A DNA stretch of 64,000 nucleotides from Tropicimonas marinistellae (GCF_001509585.1 NZ_LNCI01000001.1:1-64000); one strand, 5' to 3'. Shown: positions 1 to 9,311, counted from the stretch's first letter. Translations and numbers: made by a program. Notes: generated from the letters alone by a model not told the origin.

Positions 1-112
1 TTCGATGCTCCGTATCAACCATATCGGATCTCCGCTGTATCATTTCGTCTGTGGCGTTGCTGTCGTATGCGCTCGGACCCCATCGCCAATGCTGTAGCGC
101 CGATGGGCAAAG

Positions 113-1084
113 CTAGCCGTGATGCACACGTGAACCCACGCGCTCGCGCGGCAGGATGCGCTGCAGGTAGGTACGGTTCGTGGCGCTGATGCTTAGGCCG
201 TCGCCGCCGTAGTGCTCGCACAGGAACGGGCTGTTGAAACCGTGCTCCAGCACTTTCTTGATTGCGTTGCGATAGTTGATGACGCCGAACTCAAGCGGTG
301 CGGGCGCGGTGACGATCGAACCGGTAGTCCCGTCTTCGGTGCGGGTGTAGTTCTTCACGTGCCAGTAGCGCGCATAGGGGGCGATTTTCTCCACCATGCT
401 CCACCAATGCTCGACGGGTCGATGAAGCCGTACCAGATTTCCGAGGTCGGCGCAGATTCCGACATTCGGACGATCGACTTCCTCGACCATGCGCACGGCA
501 CCATCGGCCGTGCCGATGTATGTGTCCTCGTACATCTCAAGTGCGACTTCCAACCCGGCATCTGCGGCGTGGTCCCCGAGTTCACGGATGCGCGCGACCG
601 CGAGGTTCCAGACTTCCGGGTCATCCGGGTTCTTTTCGCCAGCCACCGTCCAGAACCAGAGCGCTTTCTGCTGTGCCGGAGTCAATGGACCGAAAAGTCC
701 GAAGCACACCGACTGCGCACCGATCCGTGCTGCGGTGTCGATCACCCTGTGCGCATAGGCGAGGTTGTCGGCGCCTTTCTCCGGGTCGACGAGGTTCTTG
801 CGCGACGTCGAGATGCCCGGAATCGTCAAGCCCTTATCCTCGACGACGCCCAGGAATTCGTCCAGGCGGTCCGGACTGAGATCTGCGACCCGCAGCCAGG
901 AATCGGTCGGGTCGACCTCGGTGAAACCCGCGTCGGCCACCTCTTCCAGCGTTGTGGCCCATTCCTCGGCTTGCTGGTCCTGAACCGAACTTCCGTCCGG
1001 AAGGATGCCGGGGAAATTGATCATCGCCGCCGCGATCGGCCAATTGGCGCGGGTATAGAGCGACCTTTCGGAGTGGCTGGACAT
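113..1084 (-). CDS. TIM-barrel sugar phosphate isomerase/epimerase family protein
   Basis: A protein of about 323 residues with the AP-endonuclease-2/xylose-isomerase-like TIM-barrel look. Acidic and histidine residues sit at strand ends, for example the E-M-Y-E-D stretch, I-C-A-D-L-G-N and W-H-V-K-N-Y, which in this family hold a divalent metal and the substrate. The ATG at 1084 is preferred because GGAG lies 6 nt upstream. An in-frame ATG at 1096 is possible but has no good ribosome site, and the reading frame upstream of it is low-complexity. It lies downstream of dctPQM on the same strand after a 348-bp gap, so it may act on the TRAP substrate. The exact substrate cannot be read from sequence. 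The family call is firm and the reaction unknown. Confidence 0.8.
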   Translation of the reverse strand: MSSHSERSLYTRANWPIAAAMINFPGILPDGSSVQDQQAEEWATTLEEVADAGFTEVDPTDSWLRVADLSPDRLDEFLGVVEDKGLTIPGISTSRKNLVDPEKGADNLAYAHRVIDTAARIGAQSVCFGLFGPLTPAQQKALWFWTVAGEKNPDDPEVWNLAVARIRELGDHAADAGLEVALEMYEDTYIGTADGAVRMVEEVDRPNVGICADLGNLVRLHRPVEHWWSMVEKIAPYARYWHVKNYTRTEDGTTGSIVTAPAPLEFGVINYRNAIKKVLEHGFNSPFLCEHYGGDGLSISATNRTYLQRILPRERVGSRVHHG

Positions 1085-1432
1085 ATCATGCTCCATCTTG
1101 GACGGTCCCGGGCTGCAATCCGGTCCGTGGCATGTCGAAGAACCGCAGATGGGCCGGGGTTTGCGATGGCCGCGCAACTTGCCAGTCATTTTGGTTCCGG
1201 CCAGCCTGTGCGCGAGCCAAAGTCGATGCGCTCTGGAACGTTACCGGCAGGGAGGCATGAGCCCAGTGATGGCCGCCTGCGACGGGGACGCGTTCCGCCG
1301 GATGTGTAGGCATCCCTTGCTGGCGATGCCAGCCCCCCTTACCCACCGCGTGTCCAACCCCACCCGAACGGGTGGCTGCAGCGTCCCGTCGCCCCCTTGC
1401 TGCGCATGTAGCTCCATTGCCCATGTCGGCGT
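1085..1432. other. Intergenic gap between dctM and the epimerase gene
   Basis: No convincing gene in these 348 bases. It contains a compact GC-rich hairpin at 1360-1375 (CCACCCG, AA, CGGGTGG) lying 58 nt beyond the dctM stop on the transcribed strand. No T-run follows, so it may be only a weak attenuator or an RNA-stabilising structure. Confidence 0.4.
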
Positions 1433-2713
1433 TCAGTCCAACAGTGCCGGCAGTGTCAGGGACACTTGCGGAACATAGGTCACCAGCAGGAGGATGAAGG
1501 CGAGCACGCCGATAAAGGGGAGGTTGGTTCGCGAGGTTTCCCAGATCCCCGACTTGGCGATCGAACAGGAGGTGATCAGCACGGAGGCAACGGGGGGGGT
1601 CTGCTGACCGATCGCAAGATTAAGCGTGAGCATGATGCCAAAGTGGACCGGGTCAATGCCCACGGCATTCACGAGCGGCATCACGACCGGAACGACCAGA
1701 ATGATGGCTGCCGCGCCGTGTAGAAACATACCGAGCACCAGGAGAAGGAGATTCAGAAGAGCAAGCACAATCAACGGGTTGGTCGTGTATTCCGTGATCT
1801 CGGCGGCCAGCGTTTGCGGCACCTGCGCCTGCGTCAGGAAAAGGCCGAGCGCTGCCGACGTTGCGACAAGCAGCATAACGACGCCGGTCTGGCTGATCCC
1901 TTCGAGCATGGCGCGGCGAAGGTGTGCGAGGTCGAGATTGCCATAGATGAACACGCCAATGAAGAAAGCCGCAAAGACGGCGAGACCGGCGGCCTCGGTG
2001 GCCGTTACGATACCTGTCAGGATGCCGCCGAGGATTATTACCGGCAGGGTCAGGGCCCAAAACGCCTCGCGGAATGTTTTCGCGACATGGCAGAGGTCGA
2101 AACCCTCGGCACGCGGAAGATCGTAGCGAACGGCGAGAATGTAGGTCACGACCATCAGCAGGCCACCGCCCAGGAAACCTGGGATGATACCGGCGACGAA
2201 GAGCGTGAGCACGGATGTCTCGGATATCGCGCCGTAGAGGATCATGGCGATCGAAGGCGGAATGATGATTGCCAACGAAGCTGAGGACGAGGTAATCGCC
2301 GCGGCGAGGGTGCGGGAATAACCCCGGCGCTTCATCTCCGGAATTAGAACCGTGCCGGTCGCCGCGACGTCGGCCACGGCAGAGCCCGAGATTTCTGCGA
2401 AGACCATCGAAACGCCGATGTTGACCATGCCGAGCCCGCCGCGGACGAAGCCTATCAGGGCGGTAATGAAGTTGATGAGCTTGACCGAGATACCGGACGT
2501 GTTCATCAAGTTGCCGGCCAGAATGAAGAGCGGGATCGCAATCAGCGGAAACGATGTTGCGCCGGTGTAAAGCGCGATAGCCATATCGTAGAATTGCGCT
2601 GTGCCCGTGGTCAGTGCAAAGCCGCCGAGCGCCACGATACCGATGGCGACTGCGATCGGGACATTGATCATGATCAGGCTGATCAACACTATTGTCGTGA
2701 GAAGCAGTGTCAT
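1433..2713 (-). CDS. dctM: TRAP transporter large permease (DctM family)
   Basis: 426 residues, very hydrophobic throughout with about a dozen membrane segments, the usual size for a DctM subunit. It carries family-typical stretches such as P-L-F-I-L-A-G-N-L-M and I-S-G-S-A-V-A-D-V-A-A-T-G. The large permease carries solute across the inner membrane, driven by a sodium gradient, after delivery by the periplasmic binding protein. Its start overlaps the dctQ stop by 4 bases (ATGA), which supports translational coupling. Substrate unknown; the neighbouring epimerase and PdxA-like enzyme point to a sugar acid or polyol derivative. Confidence 0.95.
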   Translation of the reverse strand: MTLLLTTIVLISLIMINVPIAVAIGIVALGGFALTTGTAQFYDMAIALYTGATSFPLIAIPLFILAGNLMNTSGISVKLINFITALIGFVRGGLGMVNIGVSMVFAEISGSAVADVAATGTVLIPEMKRRGYSRTLAAAITSSSASLAIIIPPSIAMILYGAISETSVLTLFVAGIIPGFLGGGLLMVVTYILAVRYDLPRAEGFDLCHVAKTFREAFWALTLPVIILGGILTGIVTATEAAGLAVFAAFFIGVFIYGNLDLAHLRRAMLEGISQTGVVMLLVATSAALGLFLTQAQVPQTLAAEITEYTTNPLIVLALLNLLLLVLGMFLHGAAAIILVVPVVMPLVNAVGIDPVHFGIMLTLNLAIGQQTPPVASVLITSCSIAKSGIWETSRTNLPFIGVLAFILLLVTYVPQVSLTLPALLD

Positions 2714-3273
2714 GACCTGTCGTCCTTGAAAGAGTAGGATTTCGCCTCAGCCTCGGCCTCTGCGATCGCTTGGTCGATCTCGGCATGTTCGGGATCGACG
2801 CCTTGGGCGGCATCGCGGATCGCTTTCGGCATGGTCAGCAAAGTGCTGATGATCATCAGAACCGCCGTGATCGGGATAATTGACTGGATGATGTCGAGCG
2901 ACATCCACGGCAGGCTGAGCAGTGCGTCGTAGGCGGCGACCTCAAGCACCTGATAGCCGTACCAGCCAGTGATTGCGAAGTACGCAATGACAAGAAGTTC
3001 GCCGAACAGGGCGATGACAATCGCCAGATTGCCTGGAAGCGCGGTAACGAGACCCGCGAATCCCATGTGTTGACGCATGAGCATCGCATAGGTGGCGCCG
3101 AAATAGGTGAGCCACGCGAGCAGCACACTGGCGATCTCGTCGTACCAGGACGGAGAGGCCCCAAGGTAGCGCATTGCCGTGGAGTAGAGAACGGAGAGTG
3201 CCAGAACCACCAGCAGAGCAAGCGATATGGTTTCCACCATGCGCCGAAGCGTGTTTTCGATGAATGCGGTCAT
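2710..3273 (-). CDS. dctQ: TRAP transporter small permease (DctQ family)
   Basis: 187 residues with four predicted membrane segments (about residues 12-30, 45-65, 85-105, 125-150) and a charged, glutamate/alanine-rich tail, as expected of DctQ. It forms the membrane complex with DctM. The gene lies between dctP and dctM in the standard TRAP order, with a 58-bp gap to dctP that contains a very strong hairpin. That hairpin probably lets dctP be expressed above the permeases. Confidence 0.93.
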   Translation of the reverse strand: MTAFIENTLRRMVETISLALLVVLALSVLYSTAMRYLGASPSWYDEIASVLLAWLTYFGATYAMLMRQHMGFAGLVTALPGNLAIVIALFGELLVIAYFAITGWYGYQVLEVAAYDALLSLPWMSLDIIQSIIPITAVLMIISTLLTMPKAIRDAAQGVDPEHAEIDQAIAEAEAEAKSYSFKDDRS

Positions 3274-3287
3274 TTTTCCTGTCCGGA

Positions 3288-3322
3288 AACCAGCCGGCCG
3301 GGGTCTGCCCGGCCGGCTGGTT
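3288..3322 (-). terminator. Strong intercistronic hairpin between dctP and dctQ
   Basis: A perfect 15-bp inverted repeat (arms 3288-3302 and 3308-3322, 5-nt loop) in the dctP-dctQ gap. It is GC-rich and has no following T-run, so it is more likely a partial terminator or mRNA 3'-end stabiliser that raises binding-protein levels than a full stop. Confidence 0.7.
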
Positions 3323-3331
3323 GGCGTTCTG

Positions 3332-4315
3332 TTACTTCGCGAGTGCTTGCGCTTGGCTCAGCAATTCGTCGGCACCAGGCACCTCGGCCGAGAAAGCCTC
3401 GTAGATGGGAGCGGAGGCTGCAACGAACGCCGCTTTGTCCGCCTCGTTCACTTCGACGCTGGCTTCACGCATCTTGTCCACCAGTTCGCCGTCGGCCTTC
3501 TCGCCCTCTGCGAGCGCCCAATCCTGCACGCTGGCTGCGACTTCCTCGACGGCGGACTTCACATCGTCCGGCAGTTCATCCCAGGTTTTGAGTCCGGTAT
3601 TGAGATACGTCGGCGAATACACGTGCCCCGTGAGGCTGAGGTACTTCTGCACTTCCTGGAAGTTTGCGCCGACGATATTCGTCAGCGGGTTTTCCTGTCC
3701 GTCCATTGTGCCCGTCTGCAGCGCAACGAAGACTTCGGAGAACGACATCGGCGTCGGGTTCGCGCCCCATTCCTTGAACATCGCAACGCGCCACTCGGAG
3801 GACGGGGTACGGATCTTCAGGCCGTCGAGATCTTCCGGTGTATTGATCGGGCGAACGTTATTTGTGATCTGGCGGAAGCCGTTTTCCCAAGTCGAGATCA
3901 GCTTCAGTCCCTGTTCCGCGGCCTTCGGTGCCAGAACGGGCTGGACAATCTCCGTGTCGATGGCCTTCAGGTGATCTCTGCTCTGTACGAGGAATGGCAT
4001 CTCGAAGATCGCGAACTCGGGCGCGACATTGGTCATGATCGACGAAATCAGGGTGAAATGCACCGTCCCGAGGCGGAGCTTCTGCATCAGTTCCTTTTCG
4101 TCGCCAAGCTGGCCGTCGGCGTAAAATTCGATCGTGTGGGCGTCGCCGAGTTTCGCCTGCAGGTCGTCTGAGAACTTCTTGGCGCTCTTGCCTTGAAGGC
4201 TGTTTGCCGCCGCGCCGACCGCAACGATAAAGGTGTCGGCGGCCGCAGGCATTGCGCCCAGTGACACCGCACATACGAGAACCCCCGTAGACAGGCTTCT
4301 TGTGAACTGGTTCAT
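3332..4315 (-). CDS. dctP: TRAP transporter periplasmic substrate-binding protein (DctP family)
   Basis: 327 residues. The first 25 or so form a Sec signal peptide (basic MNQFTRS, hydrophobic core, cleavage near A-A-A-D). The mature part carries DctP-family features including I-R-T-P-S (the conserved arginine that contacts the substrate carboxylate), the F-S-E-V-F-V-A-L-Q-T-G-T-M-D-G-Q-E-N-P motif and the L-S-L-T-G-H stretch. The start at 4315 is chosen because GGAGG lies just upstream and the signal peptide follows; an upstream in-frame extension is not plausible. First gene of dctPQM, 152 bp after the GntR gene. The ligand is probably a carboxylate-bearing compound. Confidence 0.94.
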   Translation of the reverse strand: MNQFTRSLSTGVLVCAVSLGAMPAAADTFIVAVGAAANSLQGKSAKKFSDDLQAKLGDAHTIEFYADGQLGDEKELMQKLRLGTVHFTLISSIMTNVAPEFAIFEMPFLVQSRDHLKAIDTEIVQPVLAPKAAEQGLKLISTWENGFRQITNNVRPINTPEDLDGLKIRTPSSEWRVAMFKEWGANPTPMSFSEVFVALQTGTMDGQENPLTNIVGANFQEVQKYLSLTGHVYSPTYLNTGLKTWDELPDDVKSAVEEVAASVQDWALAEGEKADGELVDKMREASVEVNEADKAAFVAASAPIYEAFSAEVPGADELLSQAQALAK

Positions 4316-4467
4316 GAGATTTCCTCCCTCTTGAATGAATGCAGACGCTCCCGCCTGCGCGATTAACTGGAAAAACGCGCCCGCCGCAGTTCGCTCGGTC
4401 ATTGGCTCGAGTTTTCCGAGTTCCTCCTACACTCCGCGTCGGGCCAGCCGATTTGGGCGACCCGCGG

Positions 4468-5187
4468 TCAGTGCGTTTCCTTTGCTCCGTCCTCCGTCTC
4501 GGCAAACAGGTCGGCCACGCGCTCCCAAGCCGCGGTGAGGTGTTGGCCAATTACCGAACTGAGCCGGTCAGGATCGCGCGCCTCCAGCGCTTCGATCATT
4601 TCTTCGTGCTCGGCCATCGCTCGCGCCCAGTTCTCGGGTCCTGCATGGCCTGCGTAGCGGAACCGCTTCATGCGCGCCTGCAAAGTCGCGTGGACCTGGG
4701 ACAGGGCTGCATTGTCGGCCAGCGCCACCAGACGTGTGTGTATGTCCTGGTTGAGGCCGTAGTAGTGCCGCCTGTCGCCCGCCTCGTAGGCCTTTTCCAT
4801 CGCGTCGTGCAGTGCTCGGATCTCCCCGATATCCGCATCGGATGCCAGGTCACAGGCGTTGACGGTGGCGAATTGCTCCAGGGTTCGGATCAGGACGATC
4901 GTGTCGCGCACTTCCTTTGCCGTGAATTCCCTGACGACGGCACCTCGGCTGGGCACCAGTTCCACCAGTCCTTCGCTGGCGAGCGATCGGAGCGCCTCGC
5001 GAAGCGGTGTTCGTGAAACACCAAATTGCTCGCAGATCTGGACTTCGTTGATCCGCATACCCGGATCCAGATCGCCCTCGACGATCATGGTGCGCAATCG
5101 TGTCAGGATCTCTCCGTGCAAAGACTGGCGCGAAATCCTGTCCCGTGCGGACTCTCCATTTTTCGATGACGACGCAGTTACGTCCAC
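4468..5187 (-). CDS. GntR-family transcriptional regulator, FCD (FadR-type) subgroup
   Basis: 239 residues. An N-terminal winged helix-turn-helix (about 22-90, with V-S-R-T-P-L-R-E-A-L-R-S-L-A) is followed by an all-helical FCD domain (about 100-225) whose histidines (as in D-I-H-T-R-L and A-E-H-E) typically bind a metal and the effector. The start is a GTG at 5187 preceded by AAGGGAGG at good spacing. It sits upstream of dctPQM on the same strand and divergent from the PdxA-like gene, so it probably controls both. A partial palindrome in the intergenic region (5254-5269) is a candidate operator. Confidence 0.92.
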   Translation of the reverse strand: MDVTASSSKNGESARDRISRQSLHGEILTRLRTMIVEGDLDPGMRINEVQICEQFGVSRTPLREALRSLASEGLVELVPSRGAVVREFTAKEVRDTIVLIRTLEQFATVNACDLASDADIGEIRALHDAMEKAYEAGDRRHYYGLNQDIHTRLVALADNAALSQVHATLQARMKRFRYAGHAGPENWARAMAEHEEMIEALEARDPDRLSSVIGQHLTAAWERVADLFAETEDGAKETH

Positions 5188-5518
5188 CGTTGCCTCCCTT
5201 GTTGCCGGAATTTGTAGTCCCCAGCTCAGATTCGAGTCAATACTGTGTTTTGAATTTTGTATACAGAATATTGATCCAGTCGTTCGGATGAGCTAAGCAA
5301 TGGTCGGAATCAGGCGACCGGGGAGGCGCGTGGTGGAGGAATCCGAGGCAATTCGACAAGCGAGGCTGCCCGCGACCTGCTACAAGGCGGCGCGGCATTG
5401 TGCGTTGATGCCGAACGAACGGCGTCGCACCTTATCCGGTGTCAATCATGCATTTCTTAAACGATGAAGCATCGTCCATTGCATCGCGAACAGAAGCGGA
5501 AGAACGGAAGTTAGCACC
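5188..5518. other. Divergent regulatory region between gntR and the pdxA-like gene
   Basis: 331 bases with no gene seen. It holds the putative GntR operator at 5254-5269 in an AT-rich patch within otherwise GC-rich sequence, and must contain promoters for both directions. Confidence 0.5.
5254..5269. promoter_or_regulatory. Candidate FadR-type GntR operator
   Basis: ATTTTGTATACAGAAT is a palindrome with 7 of 8 base pairs matched around GTATAC. FCD-type GntR operators often contain a TTGTATACAA-like core. It lies about 70 bp upstream of the GntR start in an AT-rich island. Confidence 0.5.
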
Positions 5519-6604
5519 ATGAAGAACACCAAAGTGGCAATGGCGATCGGGGATGCAGGCGGGATCGGCCCGGAACTGGCCGCAAAGGTAATCGTTGATG
5601 ACAAGTCCAATCTCGGCGATCTCATGATAATGGGCGACAGCCGGGTGCTGGCACGAGGTGCGGCCGATGCCGGTGTGGAGATCGATCTGCCAGTGCTCGC
5701 GCCGGGTGAGGTCGATGGGGGATTGCCCGAGGGTAGCTTTCTGATCGACCTTCAGAATTGTGACCCCGACGTTGTTCCGCAGGGTGAGTCGAGTCCTGCC
5801 GGTGGTCTGGCATCGGTACAGAATTTTCGCGCCGCCCTCCTGGCAGCAAGTGCGGGTTACGCGGAGGCCGTTTTTTTCACGCCCTTCAACAAGCACGCGA
5901 TGCGGCTTGCGCAACCCGACTATATCGACGAGATCGGCTTCGTTGATGCAACAATCCACCCAGCTGAAAGCGGGCGTGAATTCAATGTGCTCGACGAGGT
6001 GTGGAATGCGCGGGTGACCTCGCATATCCCACTGAGCGAAGTTGCCGGAAAGATCACGGAAGAGCGGGTTTTCGACAGCCTGCTTCTCACCGACAAGGTA
6101 ATGCGTGGCGCCGGAATCGAGCGTCCGCGAATTGGTGTCGCGGCGCTAAACCCGCATGCCGGCGACGGACGCAACTTCGGTACCGAGGACGACGACATCA
6201 TACTGCCCGCAGTCGAGCGCGCGCGCGCTCGTCAGATGGCGGTCTCCGGTCCCGTGCCTTCGGACACTGTCTTCGTTCGTGCCGTGAGAGGTGAGTTCGA
6301 CGCGGTCATGACGATGTATCACGACCAAGGCCAGATCGCGATGAAACTCATCGGCTTCGACCGCGGTGTAACGCTGATCGCCAACTACCCGTTCCCAATC
6401 GTGACACCGGCTCATGGTACAGCCTATGATATTGCGGGCCAGGGGGTCGCCGATCTTGGCGCCACGCGAAATGCTGTAAATCTCGGTCGCAAGTTGGCCA
6501 AGCTGGACGGCCATCGCAGCAGCCCCGCCCCAACGGAGCCTCTGTCCGCCTGTATCAAACGTGCGCTCGACCCGAAGGTCGTCTGGGAGAAAGCTGACGC
6601 TTGA
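5519..6604 (+). CDS. pdxA: PdxA-family 4-hydroxythreonine-4-phosphate dehydrogenase-like protein
   Basis: 361 residues with the PdxA family hallmarks: G-D-A-G-G-I-G-P-E near the N terminus, F-T-P-F-N-K-H-A, N-P-H-A-G-D-G-R, Y-H-D-Q-G-Q-I-A-M-K (metal-binding histidine and aspartate) and the C-terminal T-P-A-H-G-T-A-Y-D-I-A-G-Q-G. The family oxidises and decarboxylates phosphorylated beta-hydroxy acids with NAD. Besides vitamin B6 synthesis it includes catabolic PdxA2 enzymes acting on 4-phospho-threonate or -erythronate. No pdxJ or DUF1537 kinase is nearby. Divergence from a GntR regulator and TRAP genes favours the catabolic role, but the kinase would have to be encoded elsewhere. Confidence 0.85.
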   Translation: MKNTKVAMAIGDAGGIGPELAAKVIVDDKSNLGDLMIMGDSRVLARGAADAGVEIDLPVLAPGEVDGGLPEGSFLIDLQNCDPDVVPQGESSPAGGLASVQNFRAALLAASAGYAEAVFFTPFNKHAMRLAQPDYIDEIGFVDATIHPAESGREFNVLDEVWNARVTSHIPLSEVAGKITEERVFDSLLLTDKVMRGAGIERPRIGVAALNPHAGDGRNFGTEDDDIILPAVERARARQMAVSGPVPSDTVFVRAVRGEFDAVMTMYHDQGQIAMKLIGFDRGVTLIANYPFPIVTPAHGTAYDIAGQGVADLGATRNAVNLGRKLAKLDGHRSSPAPTEPLSACIKRALDPKVVWEKADA

Positions 6605-7635
6605 ATTCCACGGGCTGAGCCAAGTGGACGTAGCCCGTTCATCTGCGACATGTGTGGCATGTGAAGTCGCATGGGGCCATGTGAGGCGGGGAGGTTCGAC
6701 AGCGTGTCGATAAATGCGCCTACTCAATATGCCAGGGGTGAATGAGCAGGTGGGAGACCCTCCAACCGGCGTTTCCTCGTGGTCTTTCAAGGGCAGGAAG
6801 AAACAGCTCAGTCTTGGAACGTCGCTATCCGGCAGCACCACCCGGTCATGGTCGATGACGGCTCAATAGTCGCGCATCCGCAGTGGCGGCCGGTCGAAAC
6901 CTAGCCGCTCAAAGTGATCTTCGGTACCGCGGTCGTCAATTTTGCCTTTCGTGTTGCGTCCAGCAGTCTCCAGATCGCCCCGGGTGGCACCTGTTTGGCC
7001 AGATCGACGCATTCCACATGGACGAAAGCGTGGCGCGGGCAAAGTGCGCGATGCTCCTCCGCGACCGAACGCGCTCCTCATTCGGACAACGGTCAGATCA
7101 TCCCCACGGGGGACCGTGTATTCGGCGTAAAACACGTCGGAGCCGCCCTCAACGCTTGCTTCACGGAGGATGACGGGATCAGCCGGGCCTCGCGGCCGAG
7201 GTGCGCGGTCTCCGGTGCCGGGAGTGGGAACTCAAGACAGCTCCCATGCCGATCAGGTGAGGCCAGAGCTTTGCGAGAGCAGCAAGCACCGCGCCAGGTT
7301 TCTGGTGCCGGGCGACCGTCGCCTTTGCTGGCAGGCGTGGCTGAAGAAAGAAGGTCTGCCGAACGATTGCGATACGATCGAAGTCTGCCGGAGCAGGATG
7401 CGCTACACCCAGGGTCGGGGACGCGGCGAAAGCACGGTTGTCTCGATCGCGTGAAATCTAGAACACCTGCGGAATGACCGCACTGCGAACTCGGTGCGCC
7501 GAACACGTGATCATGCCCGGAAAAGCTCCAGATATGAGGTTGCGCCGTCACGACTGCCCGTATCGCTCACTGCGCTTGTCCAACGCGAGGTGACGCCTCC
7601 ATGGGATTGTCGGTGCGTTGCGCCTCACTCGGCGT
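6605..7635. other. About 1 kb without a convincing intact gene
   Basis: Open frames of 60-190 codons occur here on both strands but none has a ribosome site, a recognisable domain or consistent codon use. On the minus strand, protein-like fragments appear in different frames (about 7110-7190, 6910-7060 and 6850-6930), including V-F-Y-A-E-Y-T-V-P and H-V-E-C-V-D-L-A-K. This would fit a frameshifted, decayed gene, but I cannot name the family. No IS ends or direct repeats were seen. Confidence 0.35.
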
Positions 7636-8472
7636 TCAGGTCGGGCATTTGCTTATCTCCCGAAGCACTTCCCGTGCTGCGTCGGTTATTGGCTGATGGG
7701 TGTCTTTCAGGATCTGCACCCGGTCGAACCTGTCCGGATCCCGGTTGACCGCCGACCGCAGGGCCTCTCCGAACACCATCCTGAGTTCGGTGCCGATGTT
7801 GAACTTGCAAATAGCCGAGTTTCGGGCCAGGGCCTCGCGCTGTGCCTTTGGCACACCCGAGCCGCCGTGGATGACAAGGGGCACGTGCGTGACGGCCTCG
7901 ATTGCCCGGATCCGTGCCTCGTCCAATTCGCCGTCCCGGTTCTGTTTCAGATGGACATTCCCAACCGAGATTGCCATCGCGTCTACCGCCGTTTCGCGCG
8001 CAAACCGGGCCGCTTCCTCGGGGTCGGTTCCGGCGGATTGAGCGCCTCCCGAGTATCCGACGAAACCGATCTCGCCCTCGCAGGAGATCCCTGCGCCGTG
8101 GGCAAGTTCGACAACCGCGGCGGTCTCCTCGATGTTCTGCAGGAGCGGTTTGCGGGAGCCGTCGAACATCAGTGAGGTGAAGCCGCTGTCGAGGGCGATC
8201 TGGCATTCCTCCAATGTGTAGCCATGGTCGAGATGCGCTACGACTGGCACGGAGGCGTTCTCGGCAAGATGTCGAAACATCTTGCCCAGGATCGGCAGTG
8301 GCGTGTGCTCGCGGCAACTCGGTCCCGCCTGCAGGATCACAGGCACATTCTCGGCCTCTGCCGCGGCCACGTAGGCGCGCATGTCTTCCCAGCCGAGCGT
8401 GACCAGACCCCCCACGGCGTATCCATTTTTCAGCGCGGGCTGCAAGACCTCGGCGAGCGTGGCCAGCGTCAT
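7636..8472 (-). CDS. iolJ: Class II aldolase, probable 6-phospho-5-dehydro-2-deoxygluconate aldolase
   Basis: 278 residues of the GatY/KbaY/FbaA class II aldolase family. It shows the H-L-D-H-G zinc/catalytic motif (about residue 85), S-L-M-F-D-G-S, A-I-S-V-G-N-V-H and the phosphate-binding P-L-V-I-H-G-G-S-G-V-P. The last step of the inositol pathway splits the IolC product into dihydroxyacetone phosphate and malonate semialdehyde, and IolJ is the class II enzyme for it. Placement directly after iolC and iolB supports this over a fructose- or tagatose-bisphosphate role. The start at 8472 overlaps the iolB stop by 4 bases (ATGA). An upstream in-frame ATG at 8619 lies inside iolB and is not used. 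Confidence 0.85.
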   Translation of the reverse strand: MTLATLAEVLQPALKNGYAVGGLVTLGWEDMRAYVAAAEAENVPVILQAGPSCREHTPLPILGKMFRHLAENASVPVVAHLDHGYTLEECQIALDSGFTSLMFDGSRKPLLQNIEETAAVVELAHGAGISCEGEIGFVGYSGGAQSAGTDPEEAARFARETAVDAMAISVGNVHLKQNRDGELDEARIRAIEAVTHVPLVIHGGSGVPKAQREALARNSAICKFNIGTELRMVFGEALRSAVNRDPDRFDRVQILKDTHQPITDAAREVLREISKCPT

Positions 8473-9311
8473 TTGAACTTCGCCACCATGTCCTTGATGC
8501 CAGGAATGGTCTCGACCTGGTAGGCGTGGGTGGGCTGGAAATACTGGACCAATGAACGCTGGCTGAGGCCGCCGAGAATGGTGAAATAGTACATCTCGTA
8601 GCCTGGCAAGGCGCAGCACGGGTGGTATCCGTTGTCGATCAGCACCGTGGAGCCATCGACGATGTGATAGGCGTCGCCCGGCTCGTTGTCGACGCGCTGA
8701 AGCATTTGCATACCCGAGCCGTGGTTGGGCCGAAAACGGAAATTGTAGGTCTCGTCGTGGCGGGTCTCGTCCGGTAGGCGATCTGTGTCGTGTTTGTGCG
8801 ACGGGAAGCCTGACCAGCCCCCCTGACCAACCGTGTAAAGTTCGGACACCAAAAGCCTTCCAACCTTGCCGTGCTGTTGCTGGCCGAGGATATGCTTGAT
8901 CTTGCGATGCGTCTTCGTGTCGTCGGAGCCATATTGTACGACGTCGATGCCATCAGTGCGTACCGCGAAGGGCTCTAGAACGCCATCGTACTTCGCTCCG
9001 GCGACGAACACCTCTGCCTTGTCAGACCGGCAGGCCATGCGCGCCTTTGACCCAGAGGGCACATACACGCCTTCCGGTTCACCGTCCCAGACGTCGACTC
9101 CACGCTGGCCAATCGCGGAAAACACCACGCCATCCACGTCGATATCTACAGAACCGGTCGCCGGAACGATGCAGGTCTCGTAGCCCGGTACCTGGTATTC
9201 GAATGCCTCTCCCGACCGCAGCTTGACGATGTTGAAATAATTGAGCGGCACACGCGGATCGCCGGCATCGACGATCGGGGCGTTGGCGTTGTCGTAAGGG
9301 GGGATGTGCAT
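8469..9311 (-). CDS. iolB: 5-deoxy-glucuronate isomerase (IolB), copy 1
   Basis: 280 residues of the KduI/IolB cupin family. It isomerises 5-deoxy-D-glucuronate to 5-dehydro-2-deoxy-D-gluconate. Metal-binding cupin residues appear in F-P-S-H-K-H-D-T and the following R-H-D-E-T-Y-N-F, with the late N-G-Y-H-P-C-C-A-L-P-G-Y motif typical of IolB. It is second of the leftward trio iolC-iolB-iolJ, 23 bp after iolC. A second, clearly divergent IolB lies at 34797-35606, so the two are not a recent duplication. Confidence 0.93.
   Translation of the reverse strand: MHIPPYDNANAPIVDAGDPRVPLNYFNIVKLRSGEAFEYQVPGYETCIVPATGSVDIDVDGVVFSAIGQRGVDVWDGEPEGVYVPSGSKARMACRSDKAEVFVAGAKYDGVLEPFAVRTDGIDVVQYGSDDTKTHRKIKHILGQQQHGKVGRLLVSELYTVGQGGWSGFPSHKHDTDRLPDETRHDETYNFRFRPNHGSGMQMLQRVDNEPGDAYHIVDGSTVLIDNGYHPCCALPGYEMYYFTILGGLSQRSLVQYFQPTHAYQVETIPGIKDMVAKFK

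Noticed and set aside
1-112. Possible partial gene at the left edge
   Set aside because: The short open frame crossing this edge has no recognisable domain, and the first 112 bases show no ribosome site or terminator.
1653-2813. 386-codon open frame overlapping dctM on the same strand
   Set aside because: Arginine-rich out-of-frame translation of the dctM gene; dctM has membrane segments and family motifs.
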